A stretch of DNA of 64,000 nt from JADCRZ01 sp037718865 (GTDB lineage: Bacteria > Bacteroidota > Bacteroidia > Chitinophagales > Chitinophagaceae), in contig JBBJMP010000008.1 of assembly GCA_037718865.1 (NCBI GenBank), positions 124,001 to 188,000 of the forward strand, given 5' to 3'. The notes beneath the pieces are model-generated. The model had not been told where the DNA came from. It saw only the letters and a program-made list of their open reading frames with translations, and did no database searches. Shown here in pieces: positions 45,283 through 54,202 of this stretch. Positions within the stretch are counted from its first letter, which is position 1, and each line of letters opens with the position of its first letter. Position numbers and translations under genes: made by a program.

Positions 45283-48200
45283 ATGCCATTAATTAATCTC
45301 TGCAACCTCATTACCTTTAAGAGGCCGGCTGTTTTCAGCATAATAAAGATTGTGAAGCTAACAACGATTGGTTTGATTGCTATCAGCATGCATGCAGGGG
45401 CAAAAGGAGTTTCTGAAAAGGATGTATCACTTAATAAAGTGCCCAGCGAAAACAAAAGACAAATTATAAGTGGCAAAATCACCAATGATAAAGGCGAGCC
45501 GCTATCTGGTGCTAGTGTCACTGAAAAAAATACCAATAGCGCTACTACGACAAAGGAAGATGGGACTTTCACTATAGATGTTGCTGGCGCTGAGTCAATC
45601 CTGGTTATTTCATACGTCGGGTATGACACCAAAGAAATTAGCGTCGCCAATCAGACTAACGTAACAATAGTGCTGCTGCAAAACAATACGAATTTGAATG
45701 ATGTGGTGGTGGTTGGTTACGGCACCCTGAGAAGAAAAGATTTAACGGGTTCTGTTGCATCCGTAGGTAGCGCAGCTATCAAGGATCTGGCTGTAACCCG
45801 CATCGATCAGGCCCTTTTGGGAAAAGTAGCAGGAGTACAGGTTAAACCTGTTTCCGGAGAGCCCGGTGCTTCGACACAAATCAGAATAAGGGGTATCGGC
45901 AGTATTTCTGCGGGGGCAGGACCTTTATATGTTGTAGATGGATTTCCCACTTCCAGCATTGAAACGCTGAATCCAAACGACATCGAAACACTTGATATTT
46001 TAAAAGATGCTTCTGCCACTGCCATTTATGGATCGCGCGGATCAAACGGCGTTATCATCATTAATACGAAAAGAGGAAAAGCAGGAAAGCCCACCATCAC
46101 ATTTGACACCTACACCGGGTGGCAAAAAATAGCCATGAGACCAAAGTTCATGACAGCCATGGAGCAGGCTAAATATTATTACGATGGAATACGTAACAGG
46201 AACATTGACGAAGGGCGGGATGTTTCAGGACCTTATGCTACCTGGTTCAGAAAGGTTCCCCAGGAAGCGATAGATGTTTTGGAAGGACGAAATACCTATG
46301 ATGTTGACGCACTCGATGTAGTATCACGGACCGCACCCCAACAACAGTATCAACTAACGGCCACAGGGGGAAATGAAAATGTCAGGTATGCTCTAAGTGG
46401 AGAATATTTTAACCAACAGGGAGTAATTATAAACAGCGACTTTAAAAGGTATTCCGTAAGAGCCAATATCGATGCGCAATTATCTAAAAGAATGACAGTC
46501 AAAATAAACCTGAATCCCTCATTTACGGATAGTAGAAGTATCCAGGCTGCCGGCGCAGGTACCGGACCAAATGATGGCGTAGTTGCACAGGCAGTTATTG
46601 TAAACCCCTGGTACCCGTTAACTGATTCGAGTGGCAATTACTTTGCTTTTAGCGGCCTGGCGGGCTCTTCAAATGCAACCAATCCTTTAGCGTTGGCAAA
46701 AGAAGTTGAAGCCGGGCAAAAAGGAATCCGGTTATTAGGCAACATAAATGCAGAGTACGCCATTTTAAATGAGTTAAAGCTGAACGTATTGTTCGGAGCA
46801 AACCTTATGAGCGGAAGAGCAAGAAGGTTTAAGCCCCAGCTTCCTGCCTTTTTTAATGATCCGGCCACAGGAACAGACAATACGAACATGCTTACGAATT
46901 GGCTCACTGAATATACCTTAAACTATAATAAAGCTTTTGGCCAGCACAATGTTTCCGGATTACTGGGTTTTACTTCACAAAAAGAGAATTACGAATCAAA
47001 TTTTGTAACCAGCAATAAATATCCCAATAATTTTGTTTCCTACCTGAGTGCTGCCAGTGGCCAGATAACGGATGGTTCTTCAGATACATACCAATGGTCG
47101 TTAATTTCTTACCTGGCAAGGTTCAATTACAACTATAAGAGCAGATATTACGCAACTGCTTCCTTACGCACAGATGGTTCATCGCGTTTTGGATCCCAGC
47201 ACAAATACGGAGTTTTCCCTTCCGTAGCGCTAGCCTGGCGGATTTCAGATGAGACGTTTTTAAAAGATGCCCGTTTTGTAAGTGAATTAAAATTGAGGAC
47301 GAGTTACGGTGAAACCGGAAATAACAATATCGGTAATTACGATCAGTATGCCACAATTAATTATGAACGATACACTTTCGGCGGAGTAGCGGTTGGAGCA
47401 TTTGCTCCTGCCAGGCTTGCAAATCCCTCCCTGACATGGGAAAAGCAAAAACAGGTAAACATCGGCTTCGATTTAGCTATTTTTGACAGGAGAATAGCAT
47501 TGACAGTAGACCACTTCATTTCAAGAAATACCGATTTGTTATTGAATGTAAATGTTCCTGATATTACAGGGTTCAGCACCGCATTAAAGAACATCGGGGA
47601 AGTAAAAAATAGTGGATGGGAGTTTGCCGTAAATACGGTTAACCTGAAGAACAAACTTGGATGGACAACCGACTTCAATATTTCCACTTACAAAAATGAA
47701 GTGGTGAAATTAGGTCCTAAAGGTGACCCTATCTATTCCGGTGGGAACGTAACGATGATCGGTGAGCCGATCGGCATGTTCTACGGTTTGATCAATGACG
47801 GGGTGTTCAAAAATCAGGCAGAGCTGGGCAAAGGGCCGATATTCTCTCCCGGCTCAGCGATTCGTTCACGGGTCGGGGATACGAGGTTTATAGATATTAG
47901 CGGACCCGATGGCAAACCCGATGGAATAATCAGCAGTTTGGACCAAACCATTATGGGAAGTCCATACCCTGATTTTTATTATGGTATGACCAATCATTTC
48001 TCCTACAAAAACCTAAGTTTAAGTATTAGTCTGCAGGGATCGCAGGGAAACAAAATTTTGAGTATTTCAAGGTTGGGAACATTAAATACAAGAGGCCGGG
48101 TCAGACAGTTAGCCTCCTCTAATAGTTACTGGAAATCTGAACAGGACCCAGGTGATGGCAAAGTGCCACGGCCGAACGACGCTCCCACAGGTAATAACAG

Positions 48201-48474
48201 AGAACCGTGGAATTCACGTTATCTTGATTATGGAACGTACCTCCGCATAAATAACATAAACCTAAGCTATTTATTACCAGCCCGCTTTTCTCCAAAACTC
48301 AGGATTAACTCGCTTCGTTTCTATATAAGTGCTACCAATCCTTTTCTGTTCACAAAAAATGAATCTTTCAACCCTGATGTAAGTAATAGTGAAAATCCAT
48401 TGACACCGGGGATCGATAATAATAACTATCCATTGACAAAGAATATAGTCCTGGGCCTGAATATATCATTCTGA
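45283..48474 (+). CDS. SusC/RagA TonB-dependent transporter (pair 3)
   Basis: 1063 residues. Long N-terminus with a signal-like hydrophobic stretch (IIKIVKLTTIGLIAISMHAG), regulatory-like domain SGKITNDKGEPLSGASVTEK, VVVVGYGTLRRKDLTGSVAS, plug signature LKDASATAIYGSRGSNGVI, and a barrel ending IVLGLNISF. Close paralogue of the SusCs at 31937 and 41390 but transcribed in the opposite direction. It begins the plus-strand operon SusC-SusD-TIM barrel-TIM barrel. No STN domain. Confidence 0.93.
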   Translation: MPLINLCNLITFKRPAVFSIIKIVKLTTIGLIAISMHAGAKGVSEKDVSLNKVPSENKRQIISGKITNDKGEPLSGASVTEKNTNSATTTKEDGTFTIDVAGAESILVISYVGYDTKEISVANQTNVTIVLLQNNTNLNDVVVVGYGTLRRKDLTGSVASVGSAAIKDLAVTRIDQALLGKVAGVQVKPVSGEPGASTQIRIRGIGSISAGAGPLYVVDGFPTSSIETLNPNDIETLDILKDASATAIYGSRGSNGVIIINTKRGKAGKPTITFDTYTGWQKIAMRPKFMTAMEQAKYYYDGIRNRNIDEGRDVSGPYATWFRKVPQEAIDVLEGRNTYDVDALDVVSRTAPQQQYQLTATGGNENVRYALSGEYFNQQGVIINSDFKRYSVRANIDAQLSKRMTVKINLNPSFTDSRSIQAAGAGTGPNDGVVAQAVIVNPWYPLTDSSGNYFAFSGLAGSSNATNPLALAKEVEAGQKGIRLLGNINAEYAILNELKLNVLFGANLMSGRARRFKPQLPAFFNDPATGTDNTNMLTNWLTEYTLNYNKAFGQHNVSGLLGFTSQKENYESNFVTSNKYPNNFVSYLSAASGQITDGSSDTYQWSLISYLARFNYNYKSRYYATASLRTDGSSRFGSQHKYGVFPSVALAWRISDETFLKDARFVSELKLRTSYGETGNNNIGNYDQYATINYERYTFGGVAVGAFAPARLANPSLTWEKQKQVNIGFDLAIFDRRIALTVDHFISRNTDLLLNVNVPDITGFSTALKNIGEVKNSGWEFAVNTVNLKNKLGWTTDFNISTYKNEVVKLGPKGDPIYSGGNVTMIGEPIGMFYGLINDGVFKNQAELGKGPIFSPGSAIRSRVGDTRFIDISGPDGKPDGIISSLDQTIMGSPYPDFYYGMTNHFSYKNLSLSISLQGSQGNKILSISRLGTLNTRGRVRQLASSNSYWKSEQDPGDGKVPRPNDAPTGNNREPWNSRYLDYGTYLRINNINLSYLLPARFSPKLRINSLRFYISATNPFLFTKNESFNPDVSNSENPLTPGIDNNNYPLTKNIVLGLNISF

Positions 48475-48500
48475 TCCCCAGCATAATTAAAAGAGCTTAT

Positions 48501-49943
48501 ATGAAAAGTATATTTATTCTCCTGGTGTGTTCAATTATACTATCGATCTCCTGCAAACAGGATTTTATTGAGATACAGCCGGAATCTACCGTAACCATCG
48601 ATATCTTATATAAATCTGATAAAGACTTTCAGGATGCGGTGAACGGGTGTTATAACATTTTTCAAACGCAATATCAGAATTTTTGGGTCTTTGGAGATCT
48701 GCCGTCCAATGATGTGGAGGAAGATATTCCTAATCATTTTGATCATGTTGCATTTGAACAATTTACAGTCAACGATCGCCAAACGTTGTTAGCAAGTACC
48801 TGGAGAAACTATTACAATGTAATCAACCGGGCGAACACCATTTTAACAACCATAGATAAAGCAGATGTGTCCGTTGTTAAAAATAAAGAACGGTATATAG
48901 GAGAAGCGAAATTTCTTCGGGCTCTGGCCTATTTCGACCTGGTTAGAATATTTGGCGACGTACCTATGCTTACTACCAATCTAACCGTTGAGGAAGCGTA
49001 TACAATCGGACGGGAAAAAACCGATAAGATTTATGAAGAAGTGATCATAAAGGCTTTACTGGATGCAGAAGGGAAATTACCTGTCAGATATACCGGTGTT
49101 GATGTCGGGAGGGCAACGAGAGGTGCGGCTAAGTCGTTATTGGGGAAGGTGTATTTAACCCGAAAGGATTTTGCAAATGCAGAAGCCAAATTAAAAGAGG
49201 TGACTTTGATGGGCTATGCTCTTTTGCCGAACTTCAGGGATTTGTGGAACTACTCGTTAAATGAGCACCATAGTGAATATATTTTTGACATAGAGTACGA
49301 AGAAGGAATTGGAGAAGGAAGTAGTTTCACCCATACTTTTGTTCCTGCCTGGACAACACTTACCGATTTTTACGGTATCAAAGGTGGCACGCCACCGAGT
49401 GATGGCGCCCCAACGCCTGATTTATTTGCTTCTTTCGATCCCAAAGATGTGAGAAGGAACATTTCCGTACTTTATGGTATTACGGTGAATGGTCTTTTTA
49501 CACCGATACCTACAAATATCATTCAGGCTTCCAAGTCATATTCGACAAAATACATAACGCCCGTAGCATCTAACAACGACAGCAGAGTCAACTGGAAAGT
49601 TATCCGGTATGCAGACGTGCTGTTAATGTATGCGGAAGCGTTGAATGAAAATGGAAAAACAAATGAAGCATTAATTTATTTAAACATGGTGCAGGTCAGG
49701 GCTGGGCTGTCAGGGTTTTCAAACTTAACACAATCCGAAACCCGGGAAAAAACATATCTTGAACGGAGGTTCGAGCTTTCATTAGAGGGCCAACGCTGGT
49801 TTGACCTGGTACGAACAGGGCGTGCACTGAGTGTTATGCAACCTTATGGCATGAAACCCCACATGACCATTTTCCCTATTCCGTTAACTCAAATCCAGAT
49901 AATAAACAACCCAGCCATTTTTGCTCAAAACCCAGGCTATTGA
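48501..49943 (+). CDS. RagB/SusD-type lipoprotein (pair 3)
   Basis: 480 residues. Lipoprotein signal MKSIFILLVCSIILSISCKQ, then DFIEIQPESTVTIDILYKSD, core segments TRGAAKSLLGKVYLTRKDF and YADVLLMYAEALNENGKT, ending PAIFAQNPGY. Forms a pair with the SusC encoded 26 bp upstream. It is followed after 72 bp by the Tat-exported TIM-barrel protein. Confidence 0.93.
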   Translation: MKSIFILLVCSIILSISCKQDFIEIQPESTVTIDILYKSDKDFQDAVNGCYNIFQTQYQNFWVFGDLPSNDVEEDIPNHFDHVAFEQFTVNDRQTLLASTWRNYYNVINRANTILTTIDKADVSVVKNKERYIGEAKFLRALAYFDLVRIFGDVPMLTTNLTVEEAYTIGREKTDKIYEEVIIKALLDAEGKLPVRYTGVDVGRATRGAAKSLLGKVYLTRKDFANAEAKLKEVTLMGYALLPNFRDLWNYSLNEHHSEYIFDIEYEEGIGEGSSFTHTFVPAWTTLTDFYGIKGGTPPSDGAPTPDLFASFDPKDVRRNISVLYGITVNGLFTPIPTNIIQASKSYSTKYITPVASNNDSRVNWKVIRYADVLLMYAEALNENGKTNEALIYLNMVQVRAGLSGFSNLTQSETREKTYLERRFELSLEGQRWFDLVRTGRALSVMQPYGMKPHMTIFPIPLTQIQIINNPAIFAQNPGY

Positions 49944-50015
49944 TGATAGCGATGCCCGAAGTTTCGAGGAATACATTGTATTAAAATAAAATCAATCAAA
50001 GAACAACTTCGCAAT

Positions 50016-51572
50016 ATGAAAAATAAAAACCAATCAGAAAACACGACCCCAGTGGACGCCCATAAATCACGCCGCGCCTTTATTAAGCATAGCGCCACAC
50101 TTACGGCCCTTGCTGCTGCAGGCCCTTTAGCGAGCTTCTCCACGCTTGGCGAACTGGCAGCCGAACAGCCCGCAGATTCTATGACCCATGGCATTCAGAT
50201 CGGCGCTGTGTCATTTGTAGATGAGGGGGTTGAACAGGTGCTAGACATCATGGAGAAGCGCGGAGCTATCAATACGCTCTACCTTACTACCTTCACCCAT
50301 GGCCGGGGACTCGGGGGAAGGCAGATACCGGGTGAAAAATTCCCGGACCATGGGTCGAAGGAGTCGGATGAGAAAACGTATCATGGGGGTAATTTTGCCA
50401 CCCCACACCCTGAGTTTTATAAAAATACTGTGCTTAAAGAAACACGGGCGCCCGAACTGGGTAAATTTGATATTCTTGCCTCGGTTCTTCCGGCAGCCAA
50501 GAAACGGGGTATGAAAGTTTTTGCATCTGTGGAAGACCAATGGCGCGATAGTGTTCCGGGGGTCAAAGCATGTGCTGAAGTTGATCTGCTGGGAAGAAGG
50601 GCAAATACACTGTGTCTCTTTCATCCGGATGTGCAGGCATTCTGGACCGCGCTGGTGACAGACATCTGCAAGTCGTACCCAGTTGATGGGATACTCTTTT
50701 TTAATGAGCGTAACGGACCTCTGTTAAATGCATTGGGAGCAAGTCATTTTCAAACCATTGATTCCTCGCGTGCCACCTGTTTTTGCGAACATCATCAACG
50801 GGCGGCAAAAGAACGCGGATTGAGTTTTGAACGGGCTAAACAGGGTTATCAAAAACTCGATAAATTTGTGCAGGCTTCCCTCAAAGGGCAGCGTCCGAGC
50901 GACGGCTACTACGTTGAGTTTAACAGAATGCTTCTTGAATACCCGGAAATTATCGCATGGGATCAGCTGTTTGATCTGGGTAAGCACCAGGTGCTCGAAC
51001 AGGTATACAATACAGTTAAAGGTATCAACAAAAATCTGGAGGTAGGTTTTCATATTGAGCATGTTAATTCGTTCAATCCTTTTTTCAGAGCTACTCGTAG
51101 TTATGAAGACCTTGCCGCAAAATCTGACTTCCTGAAAGTAGTCGCTTATAATATCTGCGGTGGCGAACGTTATGCCAACTTCATTCGCAACATCGGATCT
51201 ACTGTGTTCAAAGATGTTCCTCTGGAGGAATTGATGCGATTTAACAATCACCTGCTGAATTACGGGAACGAAGCCTCACTTGACCAACTTCCCACTGCCG
51301 GTCTTTCTCCTGATTATGTTTTTCGCGAAACCAAGCGTGCTTTGGAAGGGGTAAAGGGAAAGTGTAAAATTTTACCGGGCATTGATATTGGGATCCCTAC
51401 AAAATCCTCCAGCCGCAAAGGATCTCCCCAGGATGCATACCTGGCAACAGCTGCAGCTTACAAAGGCGGGGCACATGGTGTTATTTTATCAAGGAAATAT
51501 TCCGAAATGAACCTTGCAGACATTGATGCAGCCGGGCGCGCAATAAGGGAAGCAGTAAAAAATAAAGCATAA
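50016..51572 (+). CDS. Tat-exported TIM-barrel protein, unknown specificity
   Basis: 518 residues. The N-terminus carries a twin-arginine signal (SRRAFIKHSATLTALAAAGP, about residues 19-38), so the folded protein is exported, perhaps with a bound cofactor or metal. The rest reads like a TIM-barrel glycoside-hydrolase-type enzyme: GAINTLYLTTFTHGRGLGG, VDGILFFNERNGPLLNA, CFCEHHQRAAKERG, DGYYVEFNRMLLEYPE and LEVGFHIEHVNSFNPFFRA, with conserved acids in the strand-end positions. I do not recognise a named family. The next gene encodes a paralogue lacking the signal. Position after SusC/SusD suggests glycan processing. Confidence 0.75.
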   Translation: MKNKNQSENTTPVDAHKSRRAFIKHSATLTALAAAGPLASFSTLGELAAEQPADSMTHGIQIGAVSFVDEGVEQVLDIMEKRGAINTLYLTTFTHGRGLGGRQIPGEKFPDHGSKESDEKTYHGGNFATPHPEFYKNTVLKETRAPELGKFDILASVLPAAKKRGMKVFASVEDQWRDSVPGVKACAEVDLLGRRANTLCLFHPDVQAFWTALVTDICKSYPVDGILFFNERNGPLLNALGASHFQTIDSSRATCFCEHHQRAAKERGLSFERAKQGYQKLDKFVQASLKGQRPSDGYYVEFNRMLLEYPEIIAWDQLFDLGKHQVLEQVYNTVKGINKNLEVGFHIEHVNSFNPFFRATRSYEDLAAKSDFLKVVAYNICGGERYANFIRNIGSTVFKDVPLEELMRFNNHLLNYGNEASLDQLPTAGLSPDYVFRETKRALEGVKGKCKILPGIDIGIPTKSSSRKGSPQDAYLATAAAYKGGAHGVILSRKYSEMNLADIDAAGRAIREAVKNKA

Positions 51573-51630
51573 GGCATCGGAAAATTAAAAAAGCATTTTT
51601 TTAGAAGGCATCTTAAAAGGTTCAGCAATC

Positions 51631-53061
51631 ATGAAAAAAACAATTGGCATCCAGGTCGGTCCGGATTCTTTTGTAGATGAAGGTACAGACAAGGTACTCG
51701 ACATACTTCAGAAACGCGGAGTTGTAGACACATTATATCTTAGTACGTTCACCTACGATAGGGGAATCACAGGCCGCCAAATGCCCGATAAACCTTTACC
51801 TGGCCATGGTATGCACGAATCTGTTGAAAGATTTTTTCATGGCGGCAATTTTGCCACTCCACACGCGCAGTACTACAAAAACACTGCAATAAAAGGTGAA
51901 AAATTACGGGCTCCTGATTTCGGTAAACTGGATATACTGGCAGAAGTTTTACCGGCTGCAAAAAAAAGGGAAATGAAAGTGATCTGCTCGGTGCAGGATG
52001 GTTTCATTTATCCTGAAGATGTTCCATTTTTTAAAGAATTCGCCGAAGTAGACCTCCAGGGAAGGAAGGGAGGTGCCATGTGTTTCTTTCAGCCAGACGT
52101 GCGGGAATTCTGGAAAGCCGTTGCAACCGATCTCTGTTCATCTTATGATATAGATGGTATCCTGTTGTTCAATGAACGTAATGGCCCTTTATTAAATGCT
52201 ATTGGTGTGAGTCATTCTCAGGGAATAGACTCGGCAAAGGTTACCTGTTTTTGCGAGCAACATCAGCAGGCTGCAAAGCAACACGGCATCGATTTTAAAC
52301 GCGCCAAAGAAGGTTATATCAAACTTAACGAGTATGTGCAGAACTCCCTGAATGCTAAAAGGCCCAGCGATGGATATTATGTCGAATTTACCCGTCTATT
52401 GCTCGAGTACCCGGAAATTATGGCATATAATCAGTTGTTTGATACGGGCAAGCACCAGGTACTGAAAGAAGTATACAACGCCGTTAAGGGTGTGCGTAAG
52501 AACCTGGAAGTAGGCTTTCATATAGAGCACACCAATTCTTTTAATCCATTGTTCCGGGCCTCACGGAGTTATGAGCAACTTGGAGCCATCGCCGACTTTC
52601 TAAAGGTAGTGGTTTATAACAATTGCGGGGGTGAACGCTATAGGAGTTTCATCCGTAATATATCTTCCACTGTGTTCAGGGATGTGCCACCGGCAGAGTT
52701 AATGTTGATTAACAATCATCTGTTGAATTATGCCAACGAAGCACCTATCGATGAATTACCCATGGCTGGTTTATCACCTGATTATGTGTATCGTGAAACG
52801 CAACGAGCGAAGGCTGGTGTGAACGGGAAAAGCCGGATACTCCCTGGAATTGATGTAAATATTCCCACCGGTAAAAATAGCCGCCAGGCATCTCCTGACG
52901 ACACTTATGCTGCCACACTTGCCGCTTTCAAGGGTGGAGCTGATGGCGTGATCTTGTCACGTAAATACTCTGAAATGTGGTTGGCGAACCTCGAGGCAGC
53001 GGGAAGGGCAGTGCGTGATGCCGCCAGCCTTGCTGATGCACCAAAAAAAAAGGCTGGTTAA
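51631..53061 (+). CDS. Cytosolic TIM-barrel paralogue of preceding gene
   Basis: 476 residues, aligned with the preceding protein from its first mature residues (MKKTIGIQVGPDSFVDEG versus MTHGIQIGAVSFVDEG) to the end (ILSRKYSEMWLANLEAAGRA). It keeps the same motifs: DGILLFNERNGPLLNA, CFCEQHQQAAKQHG, DGYYVEFTRLLLEYPE, GFHIEHTNSFNPLFRA. It has no signal peptide, so the pair is split between cytosol and periplasm. 58 bp separate the genes and a terminator overlaps this stop codon, closing the operon. Enzymatic role unknown; glycosidase-like barrel is inference from the pattern of conserved acids. Confidence 0.75.
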   Translation: MKKTIGIQVGPDSFVDEGTDKVLDILQKRGVVDTLYLSTFTYDRGITGRQMPDKPLPGHGMHESVERFFHGGNFATPHAQYYKNTAIKGEKLRAPDFGKLDILAEVLPAAKKREMKVICSVQDGFIYPEDVPFFKEFAEVDLQGRKGGAMCFFQPDVREFWKAVATDLCSSYDIDGILLFNERNGPLLNAIGVSHSQGIDSAKVTCFCEQHQQAAKQHGIDFKRAKEGYIKLNEYVQNSLNAKRPSDGYYVEFTRLLLEYPEIMAYNQLFDTGKHQVLKEVYNAVKGVRKNLEVGFHIEHTNSFNPLFRASRSYEQLGAIADFLKVVVYNNCGGERYRSFIRNISSTVFRDVPPAELMLINNHLLNYANEAPIDELPMAGLSPDYVYRETQRAKAGVNGKSRILPGIDVNIPTGKNSRQASPDDTYAATLAAFKGGADGVILSRKYSEMWLANLEAAGRAVRDAASLADAPKKKAG

Positions 53062-53076
53062 ACACAGCCTCTTTTT
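53051..53076 (+). terminator. Terminator overlapping stop of TIM-barrel gene
   Basis: AGGCTG (53051-53056) pairs with CAGCCT (53065-53070) around eight bases, then C and five T residues. The stop codon (53059-53061) lies in the loop. Confidence 0.75.
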
Positions 53077-53121
53077 AGTATTCATCAAATCCCGGCAAAC
53101 TGCTGCCTGAATTACCAATAT

Positions 53122-54132
53122 CTAAGGAAACTCAGCCCTTGCTCTATTTACAAGATCAACAAGATCTGATCCACCACTGGCAAAATTATCACTGGGATTA
53201 TGTGCACTTTGTGTGGCGACCGCGTAAGGTTTACCATCCCAGTATCCCCAGAAAGGGCCTCCGCTTTGTCCCGGCCAAACATCACCTTTATGCGTCATGC
53301 TTTCATTGTCATCAGCACTCCAGAAATCACCGTCCAAAGCGATTCCTGTCTGGTAGATAGGCCTTTGGGTTCCTGTCAAATCATTGGGATAACCTGCATG
53401 GGTCCAATGAGCACCGCCATCCCAGGAATCAGTGTATGATTTGGCACCCAGAAAGCCAATCGAATTACCCAGCGGGCGATCCAATACCACTACTACATAG
53501 TCGTACTGAATTTCTGTTCCATCAATACCGCCTGCATTGGAAACTTTGTATTTGTAATAGGTGCGTATTCCCCAGGCACTTCCATAAGGGGCACTGCCGT
53601 TGTAATACATAGGTGTAAACTTGATCCAGCCGGTGGTATTATTTGGCTGCCAGTCAATAATATGGGAGCAGGTTAGCATATGACGAGGGCCAATCATAAC
53701 TCCACTTCCTGAACCTAAGGGAGATTCTACCTTACCTACGCATCTCCACGGATAAACTGTTGAATAATACACTCTTCTGTCATCCGGTCCAAAGATAGTT
53801 TTTACGCCAATCTGTGACATGAAAGATTCCCTCTCGATAAATTTCGGCTTCCGGTTTTTCTTAGGCTCCAGTTGTGGGAAGTAATCAAAGTCAGTATGAG
53901 TCGGGTAAAAATGATCTGTCTCCGTTGCATCATTACTGAACGACTTCTCTCCATGAAGAACCTTCACTGCTTGTGTTCCTTTAGGATAAGACCTGCCATC
54001 AATGGTTTCCATTTCGGGCCCTTTGCTAACAAGATCCTGGTCAAATGACTTTTCCTTTGTTGTTGCTTTAATAGATTTAAGTTTTTTTACTTCATCTATG
54101 GTCATCGGGGCACCATTTTGTGTTGTTGACAT
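53122..54132 (-). CDS. Trypsin/V8-like serine protease with pro-region
   Basis: 336 residues, no signal peptide. Residues 1-111 form a charged pro-region. The protease domain starts near KTIFGPDDRRVYYSTVYPWR, the same pattern as mature V8/glutamyl-endopeptidase N-termini. Catalytic triad: H157 in LTCSHIID, D211 in IQYDYVVVVLD, S290 in WPGQSGGPFWG. Cleavage after K111 would free the domain, so the enzyme looks like a zymogen activated at a basic residue. The gene is downstream of a metacaspase gene on the same strand (70 bp after its stop) and shares its unusual leader. Cytosolic location is inferred from the missing signal. P1 preference of the mature enzyme is unknown. Confidence 0.85.
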   Translation of the reverse strand: MSTTQNGAPMTIDEVKKLKSIKATTKEKSFDQDLVSKGPEMETIDGRSYPKGTQAVKVLHGEKSFSNDATETDHFYPTHTDFDYFPQLEPKKNRKPKFIERESFMSQIGVKTIFGPDDRRVYYSTVYPWRCVGKVESPLGSGSGVMIGPRHMLTCSHIIDWQPNNTTGWIKFTPMYYNGSAPYGSAWGIRTYYKYKVSNAGGIDGTEIQYDYVVVVLDRPLGNSIGFLGAKSYTDSWDGGAHWTHAGYPNDLTGTQRPIYQTGIALDGDFWSADDNESMTHKGDVWPGQSGGPFWGYWDGKPYAVATQSAHNPSDNFASGGSDLVDLVNRARAEFP

Positions 54133-54151
54133 TTTTATTTGTTTTTTACGG

Positions 54152-54188
54152 TTTTTCCTACTCTGTTAGAGGCTTTTCGGATTACGCC
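54152..54188 (-). promoter_or_regulatory. Conserved leader hairpin before protease gene (copy A)
   Basis: A near-copy of 55084-55117, located in the 5' leader about 20 bases before the protease ATG. On the minus strand it reads GGCGTAATCCGAAAAGCC, then TCTAACAGAGTAGGAAAAA. A short stem pairs the bases complementary to 54186-54189 and 54170-54173 (AGGC/GCCT). Confidence 0.6.
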
Positions 54189-54202
54189 TTTTTGATTAAA
54201 TG

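Noticed and set aside
50724..51251. 175-codon minus-strand ORF
   Set aside because: Antisense to the Tat-exported TIM-barrel gene; composition explained by that gene.
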